A program made the translations under genes and the position numbers. Shown piece by piece: positions 1 through 8,322 of a stretch of 64,000 bases of DNA (the first letter of the stretch is position 1; each line of letters opens with the position of its first letter). The notes beneath the pieces were generated by a model. It worked only from the letters and a program-made list of their open reading frames with translations, made no database searches and had not been told where the DNA came from. Location: contig NZ_JAESWA010000020.1 of NCBI RefSeq assembly GCF_016765615.1, positions 150,392 to 214,391 on the forward strand, read 5' to 3'. Source of the stretch: Clostridium paridis (GTDB taxonomy: Bacteria > Bacillota > Clostridia > Clostridiales > Clostridiaceae).

Positions 1-782
1 ATACAACCTTAAGAGATGGAGAACAAAAGGCGGGTATAGCATTTTCTCCTGAAGATAAAGTGAATATTGCAAAGATATTGGATAATAATAAAATTTATCA
101 AATAGAGGCTGGTATACCTGCTATGGGGAATATTGAAAAAAAGTCTATATGCAAAATACTAGAAGATAGAAAATTTTCAAAAATATCAGTGTGGAATAGA
201 TTAAATAGAAAGGATTTAGTTCATTCAGTAGAATGTAATCCTGATATTATTCATATAAGTGTTCCAGTTTCTGAAATTCAGATAAAAAGTAAGTTAAAGA
301 AAGATAATATTTGGGTAGAAAATAGAGTTAAGGAATGTGTTGCCTTTGTTAAAGAAAAAGGATATGAGGTAACCATTGGATTTGAAGATGCTTCAAGAGC
401 AGATATAGCTTTTATGTGTCATCTAATGAAGATTTTAAAATCTATGGAAGTTAATAGAGTAAGACTTGCTGATACTGTGGGAATATTAACACCATCAAAA
501 ACAGCTTTAATCATAAATAAAATTAATAAAAATATAGAAATGGATTTGGAAATGCATGCACATAATGATTTTGGAATGGCAGTAGCTAATTCCATAGAAG
601 CCTCAAAAAACGGAGTGAAGTATATAGATTGCACTGTTGATGGCATAGGAGAGAGGGCTGGAAACTGCTCACTTCAAAAATTTCTTAAAGTGATTAAGGA
701 ATTTAATCCACTAAATGAAGTATCTTTAGACATAGTAGAAGAAGAAATTATGTTTAAAAAATTAGGCATTTATAAAAATTAA
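1..782 (+). CDS. nifV: Homocitrate synthase, catalytic subunit (NifV-alpha type), 5' truncated
   Basis: The frame is open from base 3 and begins inside the conserved TTLRDGEQ motif of the isopropylmalate/homocitrate synthase TIM barrel, so the true start lies just before the window. The metal-binding HAHND motif is present (about base 556), followed by GIGERAGN. The protein ends after the barrel and lacks the C-terminal lid domain. In C. pasteurianum homocitrate synthase is split into nifV-omega and nifV-alpha, with the alpha (catalytic) gene last in the nif cluster; this gene fits that arrangement. The product condenses acetyl-CoA and 2-oxoglutarate to homocitrate, a ligand of the FeMo cofactor. 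A GTG at base 60 is internal, not the start. The family is certain; the nif role is inferred from the split architecture. Confidence 0.85.
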   Translation, partial: TTLRDGEQKAGIAFSPEDKVNIAKILDNNKIYQIEAGIPAMGNIEKKSICKILEDRKFSKISVWNRLNRKDLVHSVECNPDIIHISVPVSEIQIKSKLKKDNIWVENRVKECVAFVKEKGYEVTIGFEDASRADIAFMCHLMKILKSMEVNRVRLADTVGILTPSKTALIINKINKNIEMDLEMHAHNDFGMAVANSIEASKNGVKYIDCTVDGIGERAGNCSLQKFLKVIKEFNPLNEVSLDIVEEEIMFKKLGIYKN

Positions 783-912
783 CAGAATGTTAACAAATAT
801 AGTTGCCATTTTTAGGCTATAATATGAATGTTATGGGGATTTTAGAAATTAAAATATTCTCATAGCGATTTAGATTATTTAAGAGTCATATGGCAACTGA
901 TTCAACTTATTT

Positions 913-935
913 GCACCGAAAGGTGCTCTTTTTTT
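913..935 (+). terminator. Intrinsic terminator downstream of nifV
   Basis: The stem GCACC-GAAA-GGTGC, a 5-bp stem with a GNRA-type loop, is followed directly by TCTTTTTTT. It would end transcription from the nif operon or from a short RNA between it and the sigma-factor gene. Confidence 0.85.
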
Positions 936-986
936 GTCCAAATTTAAGTGATAATATTTATATATATGTAAACTAATAGAAAAATG

Positions 987-1004
987 TAGTTAGTGCACTA
1001 ACTA
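987..1004. promoter_or_regulatory. Perfect 18-bp palindrome, probable MarR-type operator
   Basis: TAGTTAGTGCACTAACTA is perfectly self-complementary and lies about 110 bp before the ECF sigma gene. It shares 14 of 18 positions with TAGTTCGTATGCTAACTA at 3186-3203, which sits just after the -10 box of the nearby marR gene. The half-site AGTTnGt/CTAACT spacing suits a MarR dimer. I infer that the local MarR protein binds both sites. Confidence 0.55.
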
Positions 1005-1113
1005 TATTTTCTTATTAAGTTAAATAAATTTCTATTTTGGGGAGCGTTTTATCAAATTCATGCATCTAATAGATGTAAACTTAGCTAAGGTTTTACAGAT
1101 TGGAGGAAAAGTA

Positions 1114-1662
1114 ATGCAGACAATACCTTTTTTGAAATACAAAGCAAAAAAAGAATCAAATATTGATTTGATGAAAAAAGGTAATAAAGAAGCTTTTATA
1201 AAAGTTATAAAACAACACGAATTAACTCTATATAGGGTAGCTAAAGGTATTTTAAAATTAGAAGAAGATACAGAGGATGCAATACAAAATACTATTATTA
1301 AGGCATATGAAAAGATATCTACTTTAAAAAATGATGAATACTTTAAAACCTGGCTTATAAGAATCTTGATAAATGAAAGCAATCTCATAATAAGAAAAAA
1401 TAAAAAGCTGGTGCCTATAGAAGAAATAGAAACTGAGAAATACCATATAGATTCTTATGAAAATATTGATATAACAAGAGCTATAGAAGGATTAAGTGAA
1501 AATTTAAGAATAGTTACTTTGTTATTTTATTATGAAGACATATCTATAAAGGATATAGCAAAGATACTTGGTATACCTGAAGGGACTGTAAGGTCTAGGC
1601 TTACAAGAGCAAGAAAAGAATTATATGAAATAATGAGGGAAGATGGTGAGGTGGAATTATGA
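1114..1662 (+). CDS. ECF-family RNA polymerase sigma factor
   Basis: This is a 182-residue sigma-70 family protein of extracytoplasmic-function type. It has a region 2 domain near the N-terminus (FIKVIKQHELTLYRVAKGIL, then a helix with EDTEDAIQNTIIKAYEK) and a region 4 helix-turn-helix near the C-terminus (IKDIAKILGIPEGTVRSRL). I chose ATG at 1114 because GGAGG lies 7 bases before it; the in-frame ATG at 1060 has no ribosome site. The stop overlaps the start of the next gene by four bases, which couples it to a DUF4179 membrane protein, the usual anti-sigma partner of this clostridial ECF group. It would direct polymerase to envelope- or stress-response promoters. Confidence 0.92.
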   Translation: MQTIPFLKYKAKKESNIDLMKKGNKEAFIKVIKQHELTLYRVAKGILKLEEDTEDAIQNTIIKAYEKISTLKNDEYFKTWLIRILINESNLIIRKNKKLVPIEEIETEKYHIDSYENIDITRAIEGLSENLRIVTLLFYYEDISIKDIAKILGIPEGTVRSRLTRARKELYEIMREDGEVEL

Positions 1663-3023
1663 TGAATGAAGATTATATTGATAATATAATCAAGCGTAAA
1701 ATTAATGAAGCTAATATTAAAACACCAGATAATATAAAAAATAAAATAGATTTAACTTTGGAGGCTTTACCAGAGAAAAAAAGAAAACCTAATAGAATAT
1801 ATAAGGTTGCAGCAAGTGTAATATTAAGTGTTGGGGTGCTTACGGCTTTTGGGTTTGCAATGCCCACTTATGCACAAAATATTCCTATAATAGGATCAAT
1901 TTTTAAATTGCTAGATAGGGGAGAGTACACAAATTATGATAAGTATGCTTCAGATATAAATGTAACCAAATCAGATAATGGAGTTAGTATTACTATAACC
2001 AGCATTGTATACGATGGATTGGACTTAAATATTGCATATAAGGTTGATAGCAATAAACCTATGCAAGATGAACCTCATCTACTAGATAAAGATCTAGCAA
2101 TAAACGGAAAGATAACTACCTTTGGCTCAGGTGGAGGTGGACAATTTTCTGATGATAAGAAGAGTTACGTCGGAGTTGAGACTTTACATGTATCAAAAAA
2201 TGAGGTTCCTAAAGAAGTGCAGGACAAGATGTTCTTAGGTGGATATGTAGAGGTGCCAGATAAATTTACGCTTACCTTGAATATAAAAGAGTTACTTGGA
2301 GATATAAAAGGAAAATGGAATTTTAACTTTCAGGTAACAAATGAAAAAGTTAATGGTAAGGTAAAAGAAATTACATTAAATAAAGATTTAAGTAATTTAG
2401 GTAAAGATGCTAAGCTTACAAAGGTAACCTTAACTCCAATAAATACTGAAATACAACTGACATCAAAAGAAGATATCATGACCCCAATAATTCATGATGG
2501 TGATACAGCTGAAATGGGGAGTGGAATTGAATTCTTATTAATGGATAATGGAGGAATACAATTAACAAATAAATCAGGAAGTGGCTCAGGACATGATGGG
2601 GTATATTATTATTCCTTTAAGTTTAAGGAAGTATATGATGATACAAAATCAATTACTATTATCCCATTTAAGAGTGAGATGGATAGGAAGAAAGTAAAAA
2701 GAATTCAATCACCTTTAAATTTAAATGGAGAAACTAAAATAAATTTAGGTAAGTATGGTGATTTAATAATAAATAAAGTAGAGACAGTAGATAATAAAAC
2801 AAAGGTACATTATAAATTTAATTATGGAAAATTAGCTATTCTTACTAAGATTATAGATAAGGATACTGGAAAAGAATATGGCGGATATGCAGGAGATAGC
2901 TCAGATGGAGACAACGTGGTGATATTTGAAAATGTATTACCACAAGGGGATAATTATGTAATAGAATGCGATGATTTAGATACATCAGTAAAGTTATATG
3001 ATGGGATTAAATTAGATATATAA
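1659..3023 (+). CDS. DUF4179 membrane protein, probable anti-sigma factor
   Basis: A short cytoplasmic N-terminus of about 45 residues is followed by one transmembrane helix (about residues 46-70, VAASVILSVGVLTAFGFAMP). A large extracellular part of about 380 residues contains the DUF4179 domain. DUF4179 proteins are encoded directly after ECF sigma factors and are thought to hold them at the membrane. The start codon overlaps the sigma stop in an ATGA arrangement, so production is coupled. A second ATG follows immediately at 1662. The signal it senses cannot be read from the sequence. A long inverted repeat follows the gene. Confidence 0.85.
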   Translation: MMNEDYIDNIIKRKINEANIKTPDNIKNKIDLTLEALPEKKRKPNRIYKVAASVILSVGVLTAFGFAMPTYAQNIPIIGSIFKLLDRGEYTNYDKYASDINVTKSDNGVSITITSIVYDGLDLNIAYKVDSNKPMQDEPHLLDKDLAINGKITTFGSGGGGQFSDDKKSYVGVETLHVSKNEVPKEVQDKMFLGGYVEVPDKFTLTLNIKELLGDIKGKWNFNFQVTNEKVNGKVKEITLNKDLSNLGKDAKLTKVTLTPINTEIQLTSKEDIMTPIIHDGDTAEMGSGIEFLLMDNGGIQLTNKSGSGSGHDGVYYYSFKFKEVYDDTKSITIIPFKSEMDRKKVKRIQSPLNLNGETKINLGKYGDLIINKVETVDNKTKVHYKFNYGKLAILTKIIDKDTGKEYGGYAGDSSDGDNVVIFENVLPQGDNYVIECDDLDTSVKLYDGIKLDI

Positions 3024-3030
3024 TATTTTA

Positions 3031-3170
3031 GTGCCGGTTAGTTATATAGGGTTTTAAGTTCAACTAATAATTTATTCATGCCTAAAAATGTCCAGAAACC
3101 GACATTTTAAAACATGAATAAATTAAGTTTCCTATAAAAAACCCTATATACTTGAAAAACTAAACGGCAC
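3031..3170. repeat. Long imperfect inverted repeat, copy 1
   Basis: The element folds as one 140-nt hairpin of nested stems: GTGCCGGTTAGTT with AACTAAACGGCAC, TATATAGGGTTTT with AAAAACCCTATATA, AATTTATTCATG (3069-3080) with CATGAATAAATT (3113-3124), and AAAATGTC with GACATTTT at the tip. A related shorter copy lies at 3648-3761, on the other side of marR. The right arm contains the marR -35 hexamer. It has no U-tract, so it is not an ordinary terminator. It could be a MITE-like palindrome or a structured RNA. Confidence 0.75.
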
Positions 3171-3203
3171 ATTCTATAATGAAGATAGTTCGTATGCTAA
3201 CTA
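3152..3203 (+). promoter_or_regulatory. marR promoter with operator
   Basis: TTGAAA at 3152-3157 and TATAAT at 3175-3180 are separated by 17 bases. The dyad TAGTTCGTATGCTAACTA at 3186-3203 begins just past the -10 box, where a bound repressor would block initiation. It resembles the perfect palindrome before the sigma-factor gene, suggesting autoregulation by the MarR protein. Confidence 0.7.
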
Positions 3204-3216
3204 AATGGAGAGAAAA

Positions 3217-3645
3217 ATGGATATAGATAAGTTAATAAATAAGGCATCAAAATTAGTAAGAAACAAAATGAATAATGAGCTTGAAGGTATAGGCTTAACA
3301 TACGTTCAATGGAGTATAATCAAGGATATTTATACAATTGAGGAAGTTGAAGGTGACATAGAAAAATTAACTCCTTTAGAAATAGGAAAAAGAGTAGGAT
3401 TAGATAAAGCAACCATGTCTTCAGTTGTAAATAGGTTAATCCATAATGAATGGGTAGAAAAGATAAAAAATCCAATGGATAAGAGGAGTTATTATTTATT
3501 ATTAACTCAAAAAGTTAGGTATCATATAGATGAGCTTGAAAAAGTAAGTAGAGAGGTTAATATCAGAGCAACCAAAGAATTAAGTTCCCAAGAAAAAAGG
3601 CTTTTAGAGAGTTATTTAAAAATTGTAATTGAAAATTTAGAATAA
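3217..3645 (+). CDS. MarR family transcriptional regulator
   Basis: A winged-helix regulator of about 142 residues. The recognition region is LTPLEIGKRVGLDKATMSSV, followed by the wing with the DKRSYYLLLT motif typical of MarR proteins. It would bind DNA as a dimer. The ATG at 3217 follows GGAGAG, whereas the ATG at 3205 has no ribosome site. The gene stands alone between two related long hairpins, with a strong promoter and palindromic operator in front. Likely targets from operator similarity are its own promoter and the ECF sigma operon about 2 kb upstream. Its ligand is unknown. Confidence 0.9.
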   Translation: MDIDKLINKASKLVRNKMNNELEGIGLTYVQWSIIKDIYTIEEVEGDIEKLTPLEIGKRVGLDKATMSSVVNRLIHNEWVEKIKNPMDKRSYYLLLTQKVRYHIDELEKVSREVNIRATKELSSQEKRLLESYLKIVIENLE

Positions 3646-3647
3646 AA

Positions 3648-3761
3648 ATCTCTATCTTGGTTGAAAATATAATATAGGGTTTATGTTCAAATAATAACTA
3701 ATTTATTCATGAATATATTAAGTTGCCTATAAAACCCTATATATAAACAAGATAAGGAGAT
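3648..3761. repeat. Long imperfect inverted repeat, copy 2, overlapping a ribosome site
   Basis: Its core matches copy 1 (TATAGGGTTT, GTTCAA, TTTATTCATG, then ATTAAGTT, CCTATAAAA, CCCTATATA) but it has a shorter tip. The outer stem differs: ATCTCTATCTTGG at 3648-3660 pairs with CAAGATAAGGAGAT at 3748-3761. That right arm includes the AAGGAGA ribosome site of the DUF1540 gene starting at 3770, so folding could hide it. Confidence 0.7.
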
Positions 3762-3769
3762 GCTATCTT

Positions 3770-4135
3770 ATGGGGAAGTTAAGTTGTAATGCCGATAATT
3801 GTGTTAATAACGTAGGCGGACTTTGTTCAGCAGATATTATATCAATTAAAGGAAGAGATGCAATATCCTCATCAGAAACAGTATGTGACACCTTTAAACA
3901 AAAAGGGATTATGAATGCATTATCAAGCATGGGTAACACTAATTATGTCGGGGAAATTGAACAGATGTTTTCAGATTTTCATGAGATATTAATGACACCA
4001 GAAGTACATTGTAACGCTAAAAAATGCATATATAATAAACAAGGTATATGCGGCGCTGATAATTTGTTTATTTATGGTCCAAAAGCCACCAGTGTTCAAA
4101 ACACTGAATGTGAAACCTTCATTAATGAAAGGTAG
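3770..4135 (+). CDS. DUF1540 domain protein with two cysteine motifs
   Basis: A 121-residue protein with one DUF1540 cysteine motif at each end: C-x4-C-x6-C-x19-C near the N-terminus (LSCNADNCVNNVGGLC) and a matching set near the C-terminus (VHCNAKKCIYNKQGICGAD). The regular spacing suggests metal or disulfide binding, but the family's function is not established. A ribosome site (AAGGAGA) lies inside the right arm of the hairpin at 3648-3761, so translation may depend on RNA folding. There is no signal peptide or membrane segment. Confidence 0.85.
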   Translation: MGKLSCNADNCVNNVGGLCSADIISIKGRDAISSSETVCDTFKQKGIMNALSSMGNTNYVGEIEQMFSDFHEILMTPEVHCNAKKCIYNKQGICGADNLFIYGPKATSVQNTECETFINER

Positions 4136-4374
4136 CCTCCTAATATGTATTTGGTGATTGGATCTTAATAAAATATAATGAAGAAGGTAAGGGCTTATAT
4201 ACTGGGAATTAGGCACTTACCTTTTTTATTTATATTAAGAAACTAAGAAAGTTAAGAAAAGTTATTGCATGAGATTTTTTTTGTTGATAAGCTATATATA
4301 TTCCATGATAAATATAAGAAGGAAGAGTAGTTATATAGTGATATAAAAATTCATTATATATAAGGGTGATAGTT

Positions 4375-5739
4375 TTGGTAGAAAAGAATAAAGAATATAT
4401 TTTAGAAGTAGTTTCACAAGGATATGAAGGAGAAGGAATTGTAAAGGTAGATGGATTCCCTATCTTTGTAGAAGGCGCACTTAAGGGCGAAAAGATAAAA
4501 GTATTAGTTATAAAGGTTAAAAAGACCTATGCCTTTGGTAAGTTATTAGAAATATTAGAGCCATCTAAGGATAGAGAAACACCGATATGTCCTATTTATA
4601 AAAGATGTGGTGGATGTACACTTCAACATATGAAATATAGAGGTCAATTAGACTTTAAAAAGGATAGAGTTAAGGACTGTGTAAGTAAGATAGGAAAGTT
4701 ATCTGAAGACTTAGTACTTGATACTATAGGCGCAGAATATCCCTATAGATATAGAAATAAGGTACAATTACCTGTGGGACTAATAAATGGAGAAATTCAC
4801 ATAGGATTTTATGCTCTAAGAAGTCACGATATAATTGATCTTAAGGATTGCTATATCCAAGATGAGGTAGCGGATAAGGTAGTGGCATTAACAAAAGAAT
4901 GGATGAAAAAGTATAATGTTTTGCCAGCTACTATTGAAGGAAAATATAATCCTAAGGGCGTACTAAGACACATAATGATAAGAAAAGGCTTCAAAACTGG
5001 AGAAGTTATGATAGTTCCAGTTACTAATAGCCTAGAGCTTCCTTATAAGAAGGAATTTATTGAAGTAATGAAAAATAACATAGAAGGCTTAACTTCTATA
5101 GTTCAAAATATAAATGATAAAGAGACAAATGTAATACTTGGCATGAGAAATAATACCCTATGGGGAAGAGATGTTATTACAGATTATATTGGTGATTTTA
5201 AATTCAATATATCACCATTGTCATTTTTCCAAGTTAACCCTATGCAAACAGAAACCTTATATTCTAAAGCTTTAGAATTTGCAGAATTAACTGGAGAAGA
5301 AGTAGTGTTTGATGCTTACTGCGGAACAGGAACCATAACTCTTTTCCTATCTCAAAAGGCTAAAAAGGTATATGGAGTTGAGATTGTTCCTCAAGCAATA
5401 GAGGATGCATGGAAAAATGCAAAAGAGAATAATGTAGAGAATGTTGAATTCTTTGTAGGAGAAGCTGAAACAGTAATACCAGAGCTTATATCAAAAGGGG
5501 TAAAGGCAGATGTAGTTGTAGTAGATCCTCCAAGAAAAGGCTGTGAGCAATCCTTACTTGAAGCTATAGCTAATATATCTCCAAAGAGAATTGTTTATGT
5601 ATCTTGTGACCCAAGTACACTAGCAAGAGACTTAAGAATACTTGAGGATATGGGGTATAGTACGCTGAAGGTTCAACCAGTAGATATGTTCCCTCAGACT
5701 GCGCATGTGGAATGTGTGGCATTGATTGAGAAGAGATAA
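4375..5739 (+). CDS. rlmD: 23S rRNA (uracil-5-)-methyltransferase, RlmD/RlmCD family
   Basis: An SAM-dependent RNA methyltransferase of about 454 residues. Domains in order are an N-terminal TRAM RNA-binding domain, an iron-sulfur cluster site C-x5-C-x2-C ([10 protein letters not shown], about residues 72-81) with a further Cys near 160, and the methyltransferase fold with SAM motif [12 protein letters not shown], the VDPPRKGC motif and the [12 protein letters not shown] motif that includes the catalytic Cys. It makes 5-methyluridine in 23S rRNA. I prefer the TTG start at 4375, preceded by AAGGGTGAT; a GTG at 4366 is in frame but lies inside that ribosome site. Confidence 0.93.
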   Translation: MVEKNKEYILEVVSQGYEGEGIVKVDGFPIFVEGALKGEKIKVLVIKVKKTYAFGKLLEILEPSKDRETPICPIYKRCGGCTLQHMKYRGQLDFKKDRVKDCVSKIGKLSEDLVLDTIGAEYPYRYRNKVQLPVGLINGEIHIGFYALRSHDIIDLKDCYIQDEVADKVVALTKEWMKKYNVLPATIEGKYNPKGVLRHIMIRKGFKTGEVMIVPVTNSLELPYKKEFIEVMKNNIEGLTSIVQNINDKETNVILGMRNNTLWGRDVITDYIGDFKFNISPLSFFQVNPMQTETLYSKALEFAELTGEEVVFDAYCGTGTITLFLSQKAKKVYGVEIVPQAIEDAWKNAKENNVENVEFFVGEAETVIPELISKGVKADVVVVDPPRKGCEQSLLEAIANISPKRIVYVSCDPSTLARDLRILEDMGYSTLKVQPVDMFPQTAHVECVALIEKR

Positions 5740-5765
5740 AGAATAAGTAAAACACTGATAAATAA

Positions 5766-5841
5766 AGGGTTTCTGAGATTAGGATAGTACCATAAAATTT
5801 ATTTTTTTATGTATCTAATCTTGGAATCCCTATTTTTATTT
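5766..5841 (+). terminator. Long-stem terminator after rlmD
   Basis: AGGGTTTC then GAGATTAGGATA pairs with TATCTAATCTTGGAATCCCT across an A/T-rich loop. It is followed by ATTTTTATTTT. The stem is about 20 bp and imperfect. Confidence 0.65.
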
Positions 5842-5963
5842 TGTAGAGAAATATTTTAAGGAATATAATATTGGTATAATGTAGAAATGATGTGCAATGA
5901 TAAAGTGCTCCTTGTGGAGATAAAACAGATAATTTCAAATATTAAATATTGGGAGGAAGCGTA

Positions 5964-6317
5964 ATGTATAAACATAAAATCTATACAATGAGCTTTGCAA
6001 GAGTATATCCACTATTAGTTTCAAAGGTAGAGAGAAAAGGACGTACTAAATCAGAAGTTGATGAAGTCATTCGTTGGTTGACCGGATATACTCAAGAAGA
6101 ACTGGAAGAACAATTAAAAAAACAAATAGACTATGAGACACTCTTTAAGGAGGCTCCCCATCTAAACCCATCAAGAACTCTAATAAAGGGAGTTGTCTGC
6201 GGAGTCAAGTTAGAAGATATTAAAGAGCCAACCATGCAGGAAATTAGATATTTGGATAAACTGGTTGATGAATTGGCAAAAGGAAAATCCATGGATAAAA
6301 TACTTCGAGAGAAATAA
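5964..6317 (+). CDS. DUF2200 family protein
   Basis: This 117-residue soluble protein starts with [15 protein letters not shown] and contains [14 protein letters not shown], both hallmarks of DUF2200. The ATG at 5964 is 7 bases after GGAGG; the TTG at 5949 precedes the ribosome site and is not the start. No catalytic motif or membrane segment is visible and the family has no assigned function. A TATAAT (ggTATAATg) lies about 90 bases upstream. The gene stands alone. Confidence 0.85.
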   Translation: MYKHKIYTMSFARVYPLLVSKVERKGRTKSEVDEVIRWLTGYTQEELEEQLKKQIDYETLFKEAPHLNPSRTLIKGVVCGVKLEDIKEPTMQEIRYLDKLVDELAKGKSMDKILREK

Positions 6318-6619
6318 ATACAACTAATTGTAGTGGATGCTATTCGATAAACATTTTTATCAGAGAGGTTTTCTAATTATTGAATCTATAAAAGTGCGAG
6401 AACTGTTGGTTTTATAGCATTCTTCCAATATCAATCTTAATGTGAAGTTTAGTCTAACAATCATATGTTGAGTGGGTAGTATTGATAGAGAGAAAATAGG
6501 TTGATTTCAGAGGAATTGAAGATTTTTCGTAGAAAATATATATTACGGTAAATGAAATAGAGAATGAAATATGTAGCTATTGATTTTATCTTATTTGATA
6601 TGTCGTTAATAAAACTATA

Positions 6620-6648
6620 TTGACAATGAGTGAAAAAACATATATAAT
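6620..6648 (+). promoter_or_regulatory. Sigma-A promoter for mazF
   Basis: A consensus TTGACA at 6620-6625 and TATAAT at 6643-6648 with a 17-base spacer. The transcript would have a leader of about 150 nt before the toxin start. Confidence 0.85.
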
Positions 6649-6685
6649 TTGTAAATAATTAAATATTTATTTAAATTATATTATT

Positions 6686-6767
6686 AGGAACTTAATTTTT
6701 GCATTTATAAAATACGCAATAAGTGTATTCTTTTTTAAATGTAAAAGTTAGGTTCTTTCTTCTTTTG
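6686..6767 (+). terminator. Leader hairpin with U-rich tail before mazF (attenuator candidate)
   Basis: AGGAACTTAATTTTTGCATT (6686 on) pairs over about 22 positions, with a few G-U pairs, with the arm ending GTTAGGTTCTT at 6757. An inner AATACGC/GTGTATT stem extends it. TTTCTTCTTTTG follows. It lies between promoter and toxin gene, so it could terminate most transcripts. Confidence 0.55.
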
Positions 6768-6804
6768 CATTTAAAATACTTCAAAAATGAGAGGATGAAT
6801 TATA

Positions 6805-7182
6805 ATGCAAAATGAATTAAAGGTAAATCAAATTAAAAGAGGTCAAATAATAAATGTGAACTTTGGTGAGTGTAAGGGTTCAGTTCAGTCCGGGGTGCGA
6901 CCTGCAGTAATCATTCAGAACAATACAGGAAATAAGTTCTCACCAACTACAATCGTAGTTCCTCTGACTACTAAAACAAAGAAAAAGATGCCTACACATT
7001 ATAAACTACAAATGGACAAGTATGGATTCTTATTAAAGGATAGTGTTGTTCTTGGAGAACAAATAATTACAATCTCAAAAAATCAAATTATAGATATTGT
7101 TGGAGAGGTTGATGTTATTGATGAAAGGGAAATTTTTAGAAAGGTTGCGAAAAGTATTGGCATTACCTTACCAGCAGTCTAA
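6805..7182 (+). CDS. MazF/PemK-type endoribonuclease toxin, solitary
   Basis: The 125-residue protein has the PemK/MazF core: KRGQIINVNFG, then GVRPAVIIQN with the conserved Arg-Pro, VVPLTT, and later DSVVLGEQI and VGEVD. Family members are sequence-specific mRNA interferases normally neutralised by a small antitoxin encoded just upstream. None is visible here; the 487 bases before it hold only a strong promoter and a hairpin leader. The ATG at 6805 follows a GAGAGGATGA ribosome site. It may be an orphan toxin or be controlled at the RNA level. Confidence 0.88.
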   Translation: MQNELKVNQIKRGQIINVNFGECKGSVQSGVRPAVIIQNNTGNKFSPTTIVVPLTTKTKKKMPTHYKLQMDKYGFLLKDSVVLGEQIITISKNQIIDIVGEVDVIDEREIFRKVAKSIGITLPAV

Positions 7183-7330
7183 TGATAATGTGGTAATCAC
7201 TGATATAGGTACATATTTCTTTAAGGTATAAAAAGCCTTAAAGAGCATTACAAGAATACATTTAGGTGAAACAACTGTTACTATTAATTTTTATTCATTA
7301 AAGAGTTAATTAGAACTTATACAATAAAGC

Positions 7331-7373
7331 CCCTCTTTAGTAGATATGATAGATTCATCTCTGCTAAAGAGGG
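7331..7373. terminator. Bidirectional terminator between mazF and SDR gene
   Basis: CCCTCTTTAG (7331-7340) pairs with CTAAAGAGGG (7364-7373). It lies between convergent genes and could serve both directions. Confidence 0.7.
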
Positions 7374-7421
7374 ATTTCTAAATTATTAATTAAATATTGC
7401 TAGTATTAAATTGCTTAATTT

Positions 7422-8162
7422 CTAAACCATACCCCCATTAACATAAATGGTTTGACCGTTAATCCATCTACCTGGACCTGCTAAAAAGGAAACTACTTCT
7501 GCAATGTCTTCAGGTTTTCCTAAACGTTCAATAGGATTCATTTTAGCCATGCGATCAATTGTCTCCTCATCCTTGCCTTCAAAAAATAGTTCTGTTGCTG
7601 TTGGGCCAGGAGCTACTGCATTTACAGTAATATCTCTTCCACGGAGTTCTTTTGCTAGTACAAGACTGATTGCATCAACAGCTCCCTTGCTAGCAGAATA
7701 GGCTGCATAAGTAGGTAATGCAAGCTTCTTTACTGAAGTTGAAAGATTAATAATAGCGCCTCCAGATCTTACACGACGGGCAGCTTGTTGATCGATAACG
7801 AAGGTACCACGGATATTTGTACGAATTATTTGATCAAGCTTATTAAGATCGAAATTAGCAATTGTATTAAGTCCCATAATTCCAGCAGAGTTAACTACAA
7901 CATCTACTCCACCAAAGTTTTTCTCTGCAATATCAAAAAGCTTACTAACTGCAACTTCATCGCTAATATCAGTTTTAATAGCAATAGCCTTTCCACCATT
8001 TTTTACTATAGATTGCACAGTTTTATTGGCTTCAACAGCATTACTCGCATATGCTATAACTACTGTTTGGCCATCAGCTGCAAGACGTTCTGAAATTGCA
8101 CGTCCAATTCCACGAGAGCCCCCTGTAACAATTGCAACTCTATCCTTTTTAGTTATATTCAT
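7422..8162 (-). CDS. SDR-family oxidoreductase (FabG-like)
   Basis: A 246-residue classical short-chain dehydrogenase. Motifs are the Rossmann TGGSRGIGRA near residue 12, NSAGIMG, the catalytic Ser in INLSTS, YSASK (Tyr and Lys) and VNAVAPGPTATE. It ends with the FabG-like INGQTIYVNGG. The start has AGGAGG 8 bases upstream at 8171-8176. The gene is divergent from an AraC regulator that probably controls it. The fold is certain, but the substrate cannot be read; a stand-alone enzyme next to AraC argues against housekeeping fatty-acid synthesis. Confidence 0.92.
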   Translation of the reverse strand: MNITKKDRVAIVTGGSRGIGRAISERLAADGQTVVIAYASNAVEANKTVQSIVKNGGKAIAIKTDISDEVAVSKLFDIAEKNFGGVDVVVNSAGIMGLNTIANFDLNKLDQIIRTNIRGTFVIDQQAARRVRSGGAIINLSTSVKKLALPTYAAYSASKGAVDAISLVLAKELRGRDITVNAVAPGPTATELFFEGKDEETIDRMAKMNPIERLGKPEDIAEVVSFLAGPGRWINGQTIYVNGGMV

Positions 8163-8322
8163 AATAAAATCCTCCTTTAAGTTTTCATTAAATATCTTGT
8201 ATCTAAGATAATTATATAAACATGGTGCGTTAGGTAGGTAGCCTATTTTAATAAGATTATTGCCTAATCCTACACAGAATAATATAATTTGTATATCAAT
8301 CAAAAGTAGAAAGGAGTTAGAA

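Larger units (their letters stand above)
783..1113. other. Gap after nifV: hairpin region, terminator and palindrome
   Basis: No coding region is visible in these roughly 330 bases. In order they hold a TATAAT-like hexamer at 818-823 with no good -35, an imperfect hairpin around 832-862, an intrinsic terminator at 913-935 and a perfect 18-bp palindrome at 987-1004. The stretch 824-935 could be either the end of the nif transcript or a small RNA. It matches no riboswitch consensus that I know. Confidence 0.5.
6318..6804. other. Long gap before mazF with promoter and leader hairpin
   Basis: No coding region of useful length is visible in these 487 bases. They hold a small stem (CTATAAAA 6386-6393 with TTTTATAG 6410-6417), a strong promoter at 6620-6648 and a long hairpin at 6686-6757. 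I found no antitoxin-like reading frame here, although a MazE-type partner would be expected just before a mazF gene. Confidence 0.6.
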
